The position numbers were made by a program, and so were the translations under genes. The notes beneath the pieces are model-generated. The model was given only the letters and a program-made list of their open reading frames with translations. It searched no databases and was not told where the DNA came from. This document shows positions 33,925 to 45,063 of a stretch of DNA of 64,000 nt, piece after piece. Position 1 is the stretch's first letter. Each line of letters opens with the position of its first letter. This stretch comes from Tragulus kanchil. Its lineage: Eukaryota; Chordata; Mammalia; Artiodactyla; Tragulidae. The DNA is taken from assembly GCA_022376925.1 (NCBI GenBank), contig JAIOJX010000031.1, positions 142,928,854 to 142,992,853 of the forward strand. Reading direction: 5' to 3'.

Positions 33925-34213
33925 TGTTTTTTTTTTTTTTTTTTTTTTGGCTCTTCTGGGTTTTTACTGCTGCTGCTGGCTCCTCTCTAGTTGCAGGGAG
34001 TGGGGGCTACTCTCTAGTTGAGGCGAGAAGGCTTCTGGTTGCAGTGACTTCTCTTGCTGTGAAACTCAGGCTCTAGGGCACATGGGCTCAATAGTTGTGG
34101 CTCACAGGCTTAGTTGCTCCACAGCATGTGGGATCTTCCCAGATCACGGATTGAACCCATGTTTCCTACACTGGCAGGCAAACTCTTTACTACTGAGTTA
34201 CCAGGAAAGCCCC
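33925..34213 (-). mobile_element. CHR-2-type tRNA SINE, second copy
   Basis: Duplicate of 32791-33072 with a longer T-run. Confidence 0.9.
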
Positions 34214-34520
34214 CAACATGGGTCTTAAGAAAACAGCAGCAATTTGGCAAATGCACATACTGCAGGTACTTTGGCAGTTGGGAAAGAGAGAAGAAATTCT
34301 AGAGAGAAAAAAAAGACAAGCTATATAATAATTATGTGAAATCAAATAGGTGAATTAAAAGAAAATCTGCTCAGGGGCAATGAGAAGACAATGACCAAAA
34401 AGTCACATGAGTTTTATTTGGTTTTCAGCTTTGTTAATGTTCTTTTCTTTAATGATTCTTTTTTGATGTGGAACATTTTTTTAATCGTTACTGAATTTTT
34501 TATTATAATATTGCATCTGT

Positions 34521-34553
<33 letters not shown>
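34521..34553. repeat. (TA)n microsatellite
   Basis: TA run interrupted once by CA, at the tail of the following antisense SINE. The duplicate at 35659-35690 is a few bases shorter. Confidence 0.9.
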
Positions 34554-34658
34554 TTGGCCATGTGGCATGTGGGATCTTAGTTCCCCAACCAGGGGTCAAA
34601 CCCTTACCCCTGCATTGGAAGGCAAAGTCCTAACCACTGGACTACCAGGGAAGTCCCT
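34553..34658 (-). mobile_element. CHR-type SINE, short, antisense
   Basis: tggccatgtggcatgtggga, cagggg-tcaaaccc type B-box complement (ccaaccaggggtcaaaccc) and head complement ggactaccagggaagtccct. The duplicate is at 35690-35794. Confidence 0.85.
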
Positions 34659-34659
34659 A

Positions 34660-35340
34660 TTAAAGTTCTTCTAAGGCAAATCTGAGCTCCCTGATTCCAG
34701 AAAACTTGCACAGCCCTGAGTCAGGCCTCCTGAGGTTGAGGTGGGGGATGCGGGATTCTAACACTGAGGCTCGTAGCTTCCTCTTCACCCAAGGCACTCC
34801 TTCATCTCTACAGGAAGGTCTGGGCAAATGGGTCTTGCATCACTCAATTATGACTTCTTCAAAGATTTCAGTTTCTACCTTATGTGTTTTTCTGGGGCTA
34901 GATTCCATGATCAATGTGAGGAACGAGTGACTGAAAAAGAGGTGTTTACTGGTAAAACTTACGAGAGAATAAGCAGCTGTCAAGGGCCAGTCGTCCCCTA
35001 GCTAAAATGAACTGGAATCAATTCTCTAACTGGACTCAGATAAATGAGCAAAGGTATCCCCACAGACACAGTATCTCCCATCAGGAAACCATCTTAAGCA
35101 ATGAAAAAAAGATTAATTTTATTGCCAAGGGAAATAGCCTCAAACTCCAGCATGACAACTGTATTTTCACCAGGGGACACGTAATTTTTTTCTATTAGCT
35201 GAAGCTCTTCCAATACAATATTCTGCTATTGCCTTTGAAGGGAAATGAATATATTCTCATTAAATTTCTGTTTACTTGGAATGTAAGATGCAGGCAGAGA
35301 GAAAGGATTTTTAGTCAGGTGTTCACCATAGGAAAATCTC
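34660..35340. other. Unique DNA, nothing recognised
   Basis: No repeat family, RNA gene or recognisable protein frame. The duplicate is at 35796-36476. Confidence 0.4.
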
Positions 35341-35658
35341 TTTACTACTGAGTTACCAGGAAAGCCCCAACATGGGTCTTAAAAAGAGAAAATGCACATA
35401 CTGCAGGTACTTTGGCAGTTGGGAAAGAGAGAAGAAATTCTAGAGAGAAAAAGACAAGCTATATAATAATTATGTGAAATCAAATAGGTGAATTAAAAGA
35501 AAATCTGCTCAGGGGCAATGAGAAGACAATGACCAAAAAGTCACATGAGTTTTATTTGGTTTTCAGCTTTGTTAATGTTCTTTTCTTTAATGATTCTTTT
35601 TTGATGTGGAACATTTTTTTAATCGTTACTGAATTTTTTATTATAATACTGCATCTGT

Positions 35659-35689
<31 letters not shown>

Positions 35690-36476
35690 TTGGCCATGTG
35701 GCATGTGGGATCTTAGTTCCCCAACCAGGGGTCAAACCCTTACCCCTGCATTGGAAGGCAAAGTCCTAACCACTGGACTACCAGGGAAGTCCCTATTAAA
35801 GTTCTTCGAAGGCAAATCTGAGCTCCCTGATTCCAGAAAACTTGCACAGCCCTGAGTCAGGCCTCCTGAGGTTGAGGTGGGGGATGCGGGATTCTAACAC
35901 TGAGGCTCGTAGCTTCCTCTTCACCCAAGGCACTCCTTCATCTCTACAGGAAGGTCTGGGCAAATGGGTCTTGCATCACTCAATTATGACTTCTTCAAAG
36001 ATTTCAGTTTCTACCTTATGTGTTTTTCTGGGGCTAGATTCCATGATCAATGTGAGGAACGAGTGACTGAAAAAGAGGTGTTTACTGGTAAAACTTACGA
36101 GAGAATAAGCAGCTGTCAAGGGCCAGTCGTCCCCTAGCTAAAATGAACTGGAATCAATTCTCTAACTGGACTCAGATAAATGAGCAAAGGTATCCCCACA
36201 GACACAGTATCTCCCATCAGGAAACCATCTTAAGCAATGAAAAAAAGATTAATTTTATTGCCAAGGGAAATAGCCTCAAACTCCAGCATGACAACTGTAT
36301 TTTCACCAGGGGACACGTAATTTTTTTCTATTAGCTGAAGCTCTTCCAATACAATATTCTGCTATTGCCTTTGAAGGGAAATGAATATATTCTCATTAAA
36401 TTTCTGTTTACTTGGAATGTAAGATGCAGGCAGAGAGAAAGGATTTTTAGTCAGGTGTTCACCATAGGAAAATCTC

Positions 36477-36742
36477 AGTCTTGTTCCCCCATGACTATTC
36501 CAAGCTCCCATGGCCAATAATGCCTTTAGTTAAATGCATTCTTAGAAAATGGCTATGGAAACACATGAGCAGAGTAAGTAGTTGGTTCCCTCTCCACCAT
36601 TTTGAAGGAGCCACAGAGAATCATGTCTGCCTCCCTAAATTGTTCCTACCTCTTTTGCTCATGCAGTGATACCTAGTAAATTCCTACTAGGTATTTCAAA
36701 CAATAAAAGATTTTACCTGCAAGTAAAACTTGGCTCCAAGTT
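36477..36742. other. Unique DNA between duplications
   Basis: Single-copy stretch with no recognised family. The part ttagttaaatgcattcttag has octamer-like and AT-rich motifs, but no call is made. Confidence 0.35.
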
Positions 36743-37205
36743 GGTATAAAAGTCTTAGCGCCACCTTGCTAGGTCTATCTTGTTTTGTTTTGTTCCTGTT
36801 TCGGTCATGTTGGGCTGTTTCCCTTGGTAGGGGCACCACGGCGTCTCTGCCCTACCATAGAGGCCTGAAGCAGGGGCATACCCAAATGGAAGGAAATTTA
36901 GCAGATCCTGAAGTGGTTGAAGGGAACTGGTCCAGTAAAAACTCCCCACAACTGCTGGGAGGGCACCCGCTCAAGGAGATGATCACTATGGAGAGTGAGA
37001 ACGCAGGGTAAACAAAGAAGATGGTAGGGTACTTGGCTTAGTTCTTACCCTTAAGGAAGATAATGGCTCTGGGGTGGTACTTTCGAAGGCTTCCACGTGG
37101 GGTGAAACAGAGCCTAGCATGTTAGTGTAACGAACACGAACCTCTGGGACAGACTCTCGTTTGGCCTGGAATCTTTAGGATCCTTGCAATAAACTTCCCA
37201 TCGCT
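36743..37205 (+). other. TATA-to-AATAAA unit, unidentified (possible old LTR)
   Basis: A strong TATA-like ggtataaaag at 36743-36752 is followed about 435 bases later by gcaataaacttccc (AATAAA at 37188-37193), the spacing and order of a transcription unit or LTR U3/R region. A short open frame (36730-37011) crosses it, with no recognisable protein. The family is not identified. The duplicate in 37850-38302 has a damaged TATA. Confidence 0.25.
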
Positions 37206-37319
37206 CTCAGGCAACTGACCTAGGTTTGGCCCTCACATTCGAAGAAACCTGCTTGGCTGACCACCATATGACTACCTCTGACAGGGAGAGACTTAAAACC
37301 CAAGAAAACCCTAGCAAGT

Positions 37320-37550
37320 GTATGAGCCAGGCCCTGAGGCCCACGCTTTACACGCATTGTCTCACAGGAACTCCAGAACAATTCTACGAGACAGGCTGGC
37401 AATATTCTCATTTCTTAATGAGGATATGGAAGGAGATGGAAGGATACAGACTTTGCCTCCAGTCATCCAAGGAGCAAGTGCTAGAGCTGGGCACAAATGC
37501 AGACCGTCTGATTCCCGAGGTCATGGTCTTAGCTTTGTGATCTAATGCAC
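37320..37550 (-). mobile_element. MIR SINE, antisense
   Basis: tatgagccaggccctgaggc, acacgcattgtctcacagga, tctcatttcttaatgagg, gctagagctgggcacaaatg and gtctgattcccgagg follow antisense MIR order. The duplicate is at 38417-38647. Confidence 0.75.
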
Positions 37551-37570
37551 CTCATACCTGCATACTTTAT

Positions 37571-37711
37571 TTCAGTTCAGTCGCTCAGTCATGTCCAATT
37601 CTTTGTCACCCCACAAAATGCAGCACATCGGTCACCGTCTCCCCAAACTTGCTCAAACTCATATCCATTGATTTAGTGATGCCATCCAACCTCTGTTGTC
37701 CCCTTCTCCTG
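37571..37711 (-). mobile_element. ART2A/BovB-type element, antisense
   Basis: ttcagttcagtcgctcagtc, atgtccaattctttgtcacc, ccattgatttagtgatgcca and tgttgtccccttctcctg are the reverse of the ART2A tail also seen at 21924. The duplicate is at 38668-38808. Confidence 0.92.
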
Positions 37712-39224
37712 TAAAATGCATATGATCACCTCTCCTTGAGATCAGAAGAAAAGTGATAAACTTGTCTGTATGACATTGCTGATGCCAGGTTTCCTGTGTT
37801 GGGAGCCCAAACATGTAACCATCAAAAAGACAGAAGAGGTTCTCCTAGTGGTATAAATCGCGCCACCTTGCTAGGTCTAGTTTGTTTTGTTCCTGTTTCG
37901 GTCATGTTGGGCTGTTTCCCTTGGTAGGGGCACCATGGCGTCTCTGCCCTACCACAGAGGCCTGAAGCAGGGGCATACCCAAATGGAAGGAAATTTAGCA
38001 GATCCTGAAGTGGTTGAAGGGAACTGGTCCAGTAAAAACTCCCCACAACTGCTGGGAGGGCACCCGCTCAAGGAGATGATCACTATGGAGAGTGAGAACG
38101 CAGGGTAAACAAAGAAGATGGTAGGGTACTTGGCTTAGTTCTTACCCTTAAGGAAGATAATGGCTCTGGGGTGGTACTTTCGAAGGCTTCCACGTGGGGT
38201 GAAACAGAGCCTAGCATGTTAGTGTAACGAACACGAACCTCTGGGACAGACTCTCGTTTGGCCTGGAATCTTTAGGATCCTTGCAATAAACTTCCCATCG
38301 CTCTCAGGCAACTGACCTAGGTTTGGCCCTCACATTCGAAGAAACCTGCTTGGCTGACCACCATATGACTACCTCTGACAGGGAGAGACTTAAAACCCAA
38401 GAAAACCCTAGCAAGTGTATGAGCCAGGCCCTGAGGCCCACGCTTTACACGCATTGTCTCACAGGAACTCCAGAACAATTCTACGAGACAGGCTGGCAAT
38501 ATTCTCATTTCTTAATGAGGGTATGGAAGGAGATGGAAGGATACAGACTTTGCCTCCAGTCATCCAAGGAGCAAGTGCTAGAGCTGGGCACAAATGCAGA
38601 CCGTCTGATTCCCGAGGTCATGGTCTTAGCTTTGTGATCTAATGCACCTCATACCTGCATACTTTATTTCAGTTCAGTCGCTCAGTCATGTCCAATTCTT
38701 TGTCACCCCACAAAATGCAGCACATCGGTCACCATCTCCCCAAACTTGCTCAAACTCATATCCATTGATTTAGTGATGCCATCCAACCTCTGTTGTCCCC
38801 TTCTCCTGTAAAATGCATATGATCACCTCTCCTTGAGATCAGAAGAAAAGTGATAAACTTGTCTGTATGACATTGCTGATGCCAGGTTTCCCTGTGTTGG
38901 GAGCCCAAACATGTAACCACTATGCTTAAAGAAGACAGAAGAGGTTCTCCTCAACAGCCCACAGCTCAGTTCTGTTAGGACACATCTTTACCAAGAAAAC
39001 TGCTGGTGGAGGGCAGTCTGTGTCTTTTAAGCAGAACAGAGGGTGCCTGCAGCACACAGTATTTGTGTTTCCTGCCCACGTAATCAGATGTTTCCCACAG
39101 GATTCTACTGGTCTGTCTTCTGAATGTATTCCCTAAAAATAGTCACCCATCCTGGGGGACACTTAGTCGGCACAAACACAACCCTCCTGATGTTTTAAGG
39201 TTTGCTTCTTTTTATTATTATTTT

Positions 39225-39560
39225 AACTAATAATTTGCCTTGGCTATTCCTCATTTAACAGCTGTTCAGCTGATGGAGAAAGACACTTAGAAGAAAGAAT
39301 GACCCGGCTAGCAGACAGACCATTGTATCTGAAATAAAAATCAATTGGCCACCATGCAGATTGCAGAAGAAGCTGCAAATAAAATTACTGTAAATTTAAT
39401 TAAAACATTCCAGCCAAGTCCATACATTTGGTATCGATTACCTGGCCTGAAATTTCAGGGAGCTAATTAACACAGCCTGCTCCTGGACAACAAGCAAAAG
39501 CCGGAGCAGGCACTGGTTGTCCTAGCAACAGGTAGGCAAAAGCCACTCACAGATTAAATG
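39225..39560. promoter_or_regulatory. Candidate enhancer with RFX X-box
   Basis: Repeat-free stretch with homeodomain-like cores (taaatttaattaaaacattc, gagctaattaacacagc) and, at 39516-39529, gttgtcctagcaac, a near-palindromic match to the RFX X-box consensus (GTTGCCATGGCAAC type). The mixed AT/GC texture resembles deeply conserved developmental enhancers. The part from 39438 is repeated at 40532-40655, with the X-box at 40609-40622. Confidence 0.4.
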
Positions 39561-41616
39561 GAAGGAAATACAGAATCTGAGTGAATTAGACTTAAATGCA
39601 GTGATTTAAAAATATGAAGAGGCAACTTAAAGTTCAAAACCCACTTTATGAACACGACTCACTGTGTGTTTCTAATTGGGCCAGAATGGAGTGCTTGGAC
39701 TAAAGGACAGAAAGATGGAGCAGGAAGGGTGGAGATGGCCATCATTTCAGATAATCCAGTATGAGAGCATCTCAGCACTGCTGGCTCCGGGTACTGACTC
39801 CTGCAAGAATTCGTTTTTTTAAAAAAAGGAAAAAAGGCCATTATGAATAATCTCTTAGACTCATAAATAGAATGGATCCATTAATTCCCTTCTCCACAAC
39901 AAGGCATCCTATAGGAAGAAAGCACACTCAAGGGGACTGGTTAATAGGGTGACCACCGTGGAAACTGGTTCCGTACCCTGTGTTAACACACATGCCCTCG
40001 ACCGTGGCCTGGGGGTGCACCCAGGGCTGTCTCCTTTACTTTGCTGTGTGCCAGAGGTTTTATTTATCAAACAAGAGATAGATCTCTGAATCTGGTGGCT
40101 TCCACAGAGGATAATGGATGACTCTGGCCCCTTACAAAAATTAGGGACAGTGCACTTACAAAGAAACGACCTCACTTAAGCACAGTAAGAATTAAGCCCC
40201 ACCTCTATCATTCACACTCTCTCCCCACCCACCCTCGAACACACCTACGCCCAGGTGCCTGAATGTCCCTGACTGAGTCTAGTAGTCTAGCTTAAAGTTC
40301 TGCACCCTCATAACATAGGAACAACTCTGGGAAAGGATGATGATGATGATGAATTTAAAATTTCCTAATTATCTTCTGCCACATGCCAGGAAGGACGCTA
40401 GGTGCTTTCCCATATGTTGTTTCATTTGACATTTATAACAAACTCTAAGAAACAGGGGGTTTAACTCTGACACTGAAGAAACTGAGGTACACAAAGGTCA
40501 ATTACCTCACTCCGGATCACACTTTGGGTTGTTACCTGGCCTGAAATTTCAGGGAGCTAATTAACACAGCCTGCTCCTGGACAACAAGCAAAGCCGGAGC
40601 AGGCACTGGTTGTCCTAGCAACAGGTAGGCAAAAGCCACTCACAGATTAAATGGAAGGAAATACAGAATCTGAGTGAATTAGACTTAAATGCAGTGATTT
40701 AAAAATATGAAGAGGCAACTTAAAGTTCAAAACCCACTTTATGAACACGACTCACTGTGTGTTTCTAATTGGGCCAGAATGGAGTGCTTGGACTAAAGGA
40801 CAGAAAGATGGAGCAGGAAGGGTGGAGATGGCCATCATTTCAGATAATCCAGTATGAGAGCATCTCAGCACTGCTGGCTCCGGGTACTGACTCCTGCAAG
40901 AATTCGTTTTTTTAAAAAAAGGAAAAAAGGCCATTATGAATAATCTCTTAGACCCATAAATAGAATGGATCCATTAATTCCCTTCTCCACAACAAGGCAT
41001 CCTATAGGAAGAAAGCACACTCGAGGGGACTGGTTAATAGGGTGACCACCGTGGAAACTGGTTCCGTACCCTGTGTTAACACACATGCCCTCGACCGTGG
41101 CCTGGGGGTGCACCCAGGGCTGTCTCCTTTACTTTGCTGTGTGCCAGAGGTTTTATTTATCAAACAAGAGATAGATCTCTGAATCTGGTGGCTTCCACAG
41201 AGGATAATGGATGACTCTGGCCCCTTACAAAAATTAGGGACAGTGCACTTACAAAGAAACGACCTCACTTAAGCACAGTAGGAATTAAGCCCCACCTCTA
41301 TCATTCACACTCTCTCCCCACCCACCCTCGAACACACCTACGCCCAGGTGCCTGAATGTCCCTGACTGAGTCTAGTAGTCTAGCTTAAAGTTCTGCACCC
41401 TCATAACATAGGAACAACTCTGGGAAAGGATGATGATGATGATGAATTTAAAATTTCCTAATTATCTTCTGCCACATGCCAGGAAGGACGCTAGGTGCTT
41501 TCCCATATGTTGTTTCATTTGACATTTATAACAAACTCTAAGAAACAGGGGGTTTAACTCTGACACTGAAGAAACTGAGGTACACAAAGGTCAATTACCT
41601 TACTCCGGATCACACT
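39438..41616. repeat. Tandem direct duplication 17, period ~1.094 kb
   Basis: Copy A is 39438-40531 and copy B 40532-41616. The junction is ctttgggttg followed by ttacctggcctg. Copies differ by rare transitions (tagactcat versus tagacccat; cactcaagg versus cactcgagg). Confidence 0.96.
40340..40520 (-). mobile_element. MIR SINE, antisense, with (GAT)n
   Basis: After a short GAT run come tctgccacatgccaggaagg, tttcatttgacatttataac, ctgaagaaactgaggtacac and tccggatcacac, antisense MIR order. The duplicate is at 41430-41612. Confidence 0.7.
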
Positions 41617-42845
41617 GCTTGTGTACGGCACAGCTTTCTCCAAAGTCTTAAGGCATCTCCACTATACAAGCCCTTTTCCAGCTTTGGCTAAGCAACCCCT
41701 CACCCATCCCCCTTTTAACAACATGAAATGGAATCCTGTGTGGCACAACTATGTAAACAGAGAGATGGTTTGGCGACAAAGCTCACTTAATTCAGCTACC
41801 CGTACACAAACCCAGTCTCACAGGGGCTCCTAAGACTCTTGTACAGAGGCGTGGCTTTGAGGACAAGGTGGTGACAGCCCTGGACCCCTTCCTGACCTCC
41901 CTATTCAGCAAAGAGCAGCCCTGATGGGTGAACTCACCACCTGCCTCCCTGCTCCCTCATATAACTGCTGTGGAATCCCAGCTGGGGCGGTAGGTCTTAG
42001 CTTTTTCCTCATTAGGGATCATCCATAAACAGACACTTGATCAAAAGAAAGAGACAGAGACTTAAGTCCAAAATGTATTTTAGCTGACCTTGAGAGCATT
42101 TTTAGGAATTTGGTTTACTTTGCTAATCTCATTTAACTTGAGTCGACATTAACCGGCTCTCCCTCCACATATCACTGTAACAAGGTTGTGTTTAATACCT
42201 GTACTATTATATTTTTTAGCCAAGACATTTAACAGAGAATCTTATATGGTTACCATAAATTCAAAGAACTAAAGTTCTTCTCTAAGACGCATTCACATAA
42301 CTACAGTATCATTATAATGAAAAATAGAGTATCAGACGATTACCACTTAAACAAATGGCAGTACCACCAGTGGTTTGCGTACTAGGCTTTGAGAAATGCT
42401 GGAAACATTAGAAACTTTCATTTCTAGATGATTTTAAGAGCCTCTTCCACTCTGCCCTCCTGGGATCTAAACTTCTACTGTAATTGGGGAAGGGAGATGT
42501 CTGAGCAGCATGCAAGGCGACAGAGGGATGTCCAAGAAAGCTGAAGGGAGACAAGTAGGCCACAGCTAGACATGGTGGAGACAGTCAGAGGCAAAGGAGG
42601 TCTGCTCAGTGGGTACACAACTGCCCAAGTTCTATCAACCACCTGTCCAACTACTTGAAGTCCCCATCTGTCCCTGGGATTCATCCCACCCCAGAGAGCT
42701 GAATAATAAGCAAACACACAGATCATGAGACCCATCCCTACCACAAAGGCTCCCATGGTAGACACAGGAGTCACGCAAATTCCACACAAGGTCCTCCACT
42801 GCTCCAGTGCTCACCATTAACTTCTACATAAGGCTGTTCTTCTTT
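41617..42845. other. Single-copy DNA, nothing recognised
   Basis: One of the few long stretches outside the tandem duplications. Frames of 70-104 codons occur (for example 42475-42789 minus), with no recognisable protein. No repeat family was recognised. Confidence 0.4.
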
Positions 42846-42849
42846 TCAC

Positions 42850-42985
42850 AAGGGTTCTTCTTTTCATAAAGTATGCTCACATATGCTATCACTTCTATGA
42901 GATAAGGAGGTGTCTCATGCTCATTTTGCAGATGAAGAAACCAAGACTCATAAAAGGAAATGAGCCACACTGGACACGCTGACCT
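42850..42985 (-). mobile_element. MIR SINE fragment, antisense
   Basis: gctatcacttctatgagata, ctcattttgcagatgaagaa and accaagactcataaaaggaa match antisense MIR. It is short and diverged. Confidence 0.6.
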
Positions 42986-43102
42986 TCAACCTCAGCCCTG
43001 TTTTCCTCTAGGCTGCCTCTACACGTAGAATGCTCCATGCAAAGCAAAATTCAATGACCTGAACTCAACGACCACCTTTCACAAACATTATTAAAAAAAA
43101 GA

Positions 43103-43420
43103 GGGCTTCCCTTGGTGGTCCAGTGGGTAAGGATACCGCCTTGCAGTGCAAGGGGCGCCGGTTCAATCCCTGGCCTGGGAAGATCCCACGTGCCACGGAG
43201 CAGCTGGACCGTTGTGTCCAATTACCAAGCTGGAGCTCTGGGGCACATGCGCCCAGAGCCAGCACTCAGAAGCAACAGACGCCACCGTGATGGGAGGCCC
43301 ACAGGAGCCAAAGAACAAAGACAGATGAAAATATAGAAAAGAAAGACCAAGAGAAGTGGCAAACCCGCTCCCCTCCCCTCAACCTGATCCCTGCCCAAAA
43401 AAGAAAAAAAAAAAGAAAAA
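43103..43420 (+). mobile_element. CHR-type tRNA SINE with C-rich tail
   Basis: Head gggcttcccttggtggtcc, B box ggttcaatccctggcctggg, body ttgtgtccaattaccaagc and gcgcccagagccagcactc, a C-rich stretch (gctcccctcccctcaacc) and an A-rich tail. It is single-copy in this window. Confidence 0.92.
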
Positions 43421-43944
43421 ACTTTCTCTAGGGAGTTCGACTGAGATGCAGGAATTTTCCAGTTCCTGAGGACAGGGATGTACAGAAGGTGCAGCTCCCC
43501 CACTGCTGAGGGGGTTTGGATCCATACGGCCAGTGACCCACTCACTGAGTGTCACTGTTCTACAGCGTCTAGAATGAGGAAGGAGCGTGGGGTCCTGGGA
43601 GTCCAGACAGCAGATCTGTACTGTCCTCTCCCAGGCTGTTTCCTTCTCTGCAGCTGAGCCTATCACACTGGAAACTGAGAGTCTCCCAGTCTCAGTTTCA
43701 GGATTCTCTTCCTTCTCTGCAGTTGAGCCCATCATGCTGGGACCTAAGAGAGTCTTCTAGACTCAGTTTCAGGATTCTACAGCCTACCCTGTGCCTCAAG
43801 CGGACTGTCAAGCACACAAATTGGCAGTGTAAACACCTCCTCTCTTTCCCTTCACATGCACATAGAGTATGCATATTTATTTGGCCTATAAATATATATG
43901 TATGTTTGTGGGTCAGGGTGGGTGAAGTGTGTGGGAAAAGGTCC
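43421..43944. other. Unique DNA with a ~70-bp two-copy repeat
   Basis: Within it, 43640-43708 and 43709-43779 are diverged tandem copies (ttccttctctgcagctgag versus ttccttctctgcagttgag, both ending ctcagtttcaggattct). No coding frame was recognised. Confidence 0.6.
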
Positions 43945-44155
43945 TCTGGAATCAAAGTGCCTTCACTTAAATCTGGACCTCACCTTTATTAACTCTGTGA
44001 ATACAGGCAAGTGAGTTAAGATGAACTGTTCTAAGTCTGTTTCTTCAACTATAAGATAGGAAAAATAGCATTCCAATGACAGAAGAGTGAATGAGATTAA
44101 CTATAAGAGAATTAATACAATACTTGGCATGTAATGAATGCTCAAAAATGACCTA
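43945..44155 (+). mobile_element. MIR SINE
   Basis: cttcacttaaatctggacct, ttaactctgtgaatacaggc, gtctgtttcttcaactataa, gagaattaatacaatacttg and gcatgtaatgaatgctcaa follow MIR order. Its end is repeated at 45238-45312. Confidence 0.75.
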
Positions 44156-44875
44156 TTATGAGGATGACTAAGATATTTTTGCTCTCTGCTCCAACCCTGC
44201 CTAATTCTCTCTGCAGTTTAGAAAAGAAGAAAGAACAGGCAGAACAGCCTCTAAGGAATAGGCCATATGTTGAGACAGATCCCTACACACACAGGTGTTC
44301 AGTTCCATCTTTCCTAGTAAGACAGCCATTAGACTTGAGATTGGGTGGAAGTTGTGTGTTTCAGGAGAGAGGGAAGAGGAGTCCAGAGGCACTCGGCTCT
44401 AAGTCTCTAGCCCAAGGTCACCGTTCAGCCACCAGTGTGCCTTCCCTACCTGGGTGTTTCATCGGCCTATAAAATGGCATGAAGTTTCTCAAGCTGCAGT
44501 TAGGAGAGTGCATATAGACCAGTATCTCTGCGTGGAACCTCATTAAAGTGAGTGATAAAGTGAAGGTCGACTGTTTTTATAAGGACAAGAAGTGAAGAAC
44601 CTAATACTCAGAAAGCCGGAAGGCTAATGAGAAGCAGGAAGCATTTTTAGCACTAGAGATGAAAAGAGGGAATCTATCTGGGGGGCATGTACTTGTCATA
44701 AGTGTGCCAAATTCACTAAAAAGGATTCATAAAATACAAATGTTTATAGAAAGATCTTAATTTCAGAGGCTTCCAAAGATGAAAGAAACACAACAAAACT
44801 TTGTATACTACTCAACCAAAGCAGAGAGCCTGCCTCTCACTATACACATTTTTCTAAGCATCTACTGTGTTCCAA
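44156..44875. other. Unique DNA, nothing recognised
   Basis: No repeat family or recognisable frame. The 104-codon frame at 44158-44472 has no known similarity that I can see. The duplicate is at 45313-46034. Confidence 0.4.
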
Positions 44876-44876
44876 C

Positions 44877-45063
44877 CCAGGCTGGTGGCTCAATGTTAAA
44901 GGATCTGCCTGCAGTGCGAAGATCCAGGTTCAATCCCTGGGTCAAAAAGATCCCTTGGAGGAAATGGCAACCCACTCCAATATTCCTGCCAGAAGAATCC
45001 CATAAACAGAGGAGCCTGGCGGGCTACAGTGCACGGAGTCGCAAAGTCGGACATGACTAACAC
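44877..45063 (+). mobile_element. Bov-tA SINE, sense
   Basis: ggctggtggctcaatgttaa, B box ggttcaatccctgggtcaaa, ggaaatggcaacccactcca and gtcgcaaagtcggacatgac. The duplicate is at 46035-46222. Confidence 0.9.

Larger units (their letters stand above)
32190..34432. repeat. Tandem direct duplication 14, period ~1.133 kb
   Basis: Copy A is 32190 to about 33290 and copy B 33323-34432. Before the junction copy A ends in a disordered T-rich filler (agggcaatgtagaaatt) that has no counterpart in copy B, where ttgttaatgttc follows. The poly(T) at 32793 is shorter than its copy at 33928. Confidence 0.94.
34186..36476. repeat. Tandem direct duplication 15, period ~1.14 kb
   Basis: Copy A is 34186-35340 and copy B 35341-36476. 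Soon after the junction copy B has lost about 17 bases (copy A: ttaagaaaacagcagcaatt; copy B: ttaaaaagagaaaatgc). The block starting tttactactgagttacc occurs at 33046, 34186 and 35341. Confidence 0.95.
36743..38951. repeat. Tandem direct duplication 16, period ~1.10 kb
   Basis: Copy A is 36743 to about 37846 and copy B 37850-38951. The junction shares ggtataaa; copy B then reads tcgcgccacc where copy A has agtcttagcgccacc. The end of copy A lacks ctatgcttaaag, which copy B has at 38919-38930. The middle is near-identical. Confidence 0.95.

Noticed and set aside
42475..42789. Hydrophobic-looking 104-codon minus-strand frame
   Set aside because: No recognisable domain, signal or homologous neighbour, and a length easily reached by chance.
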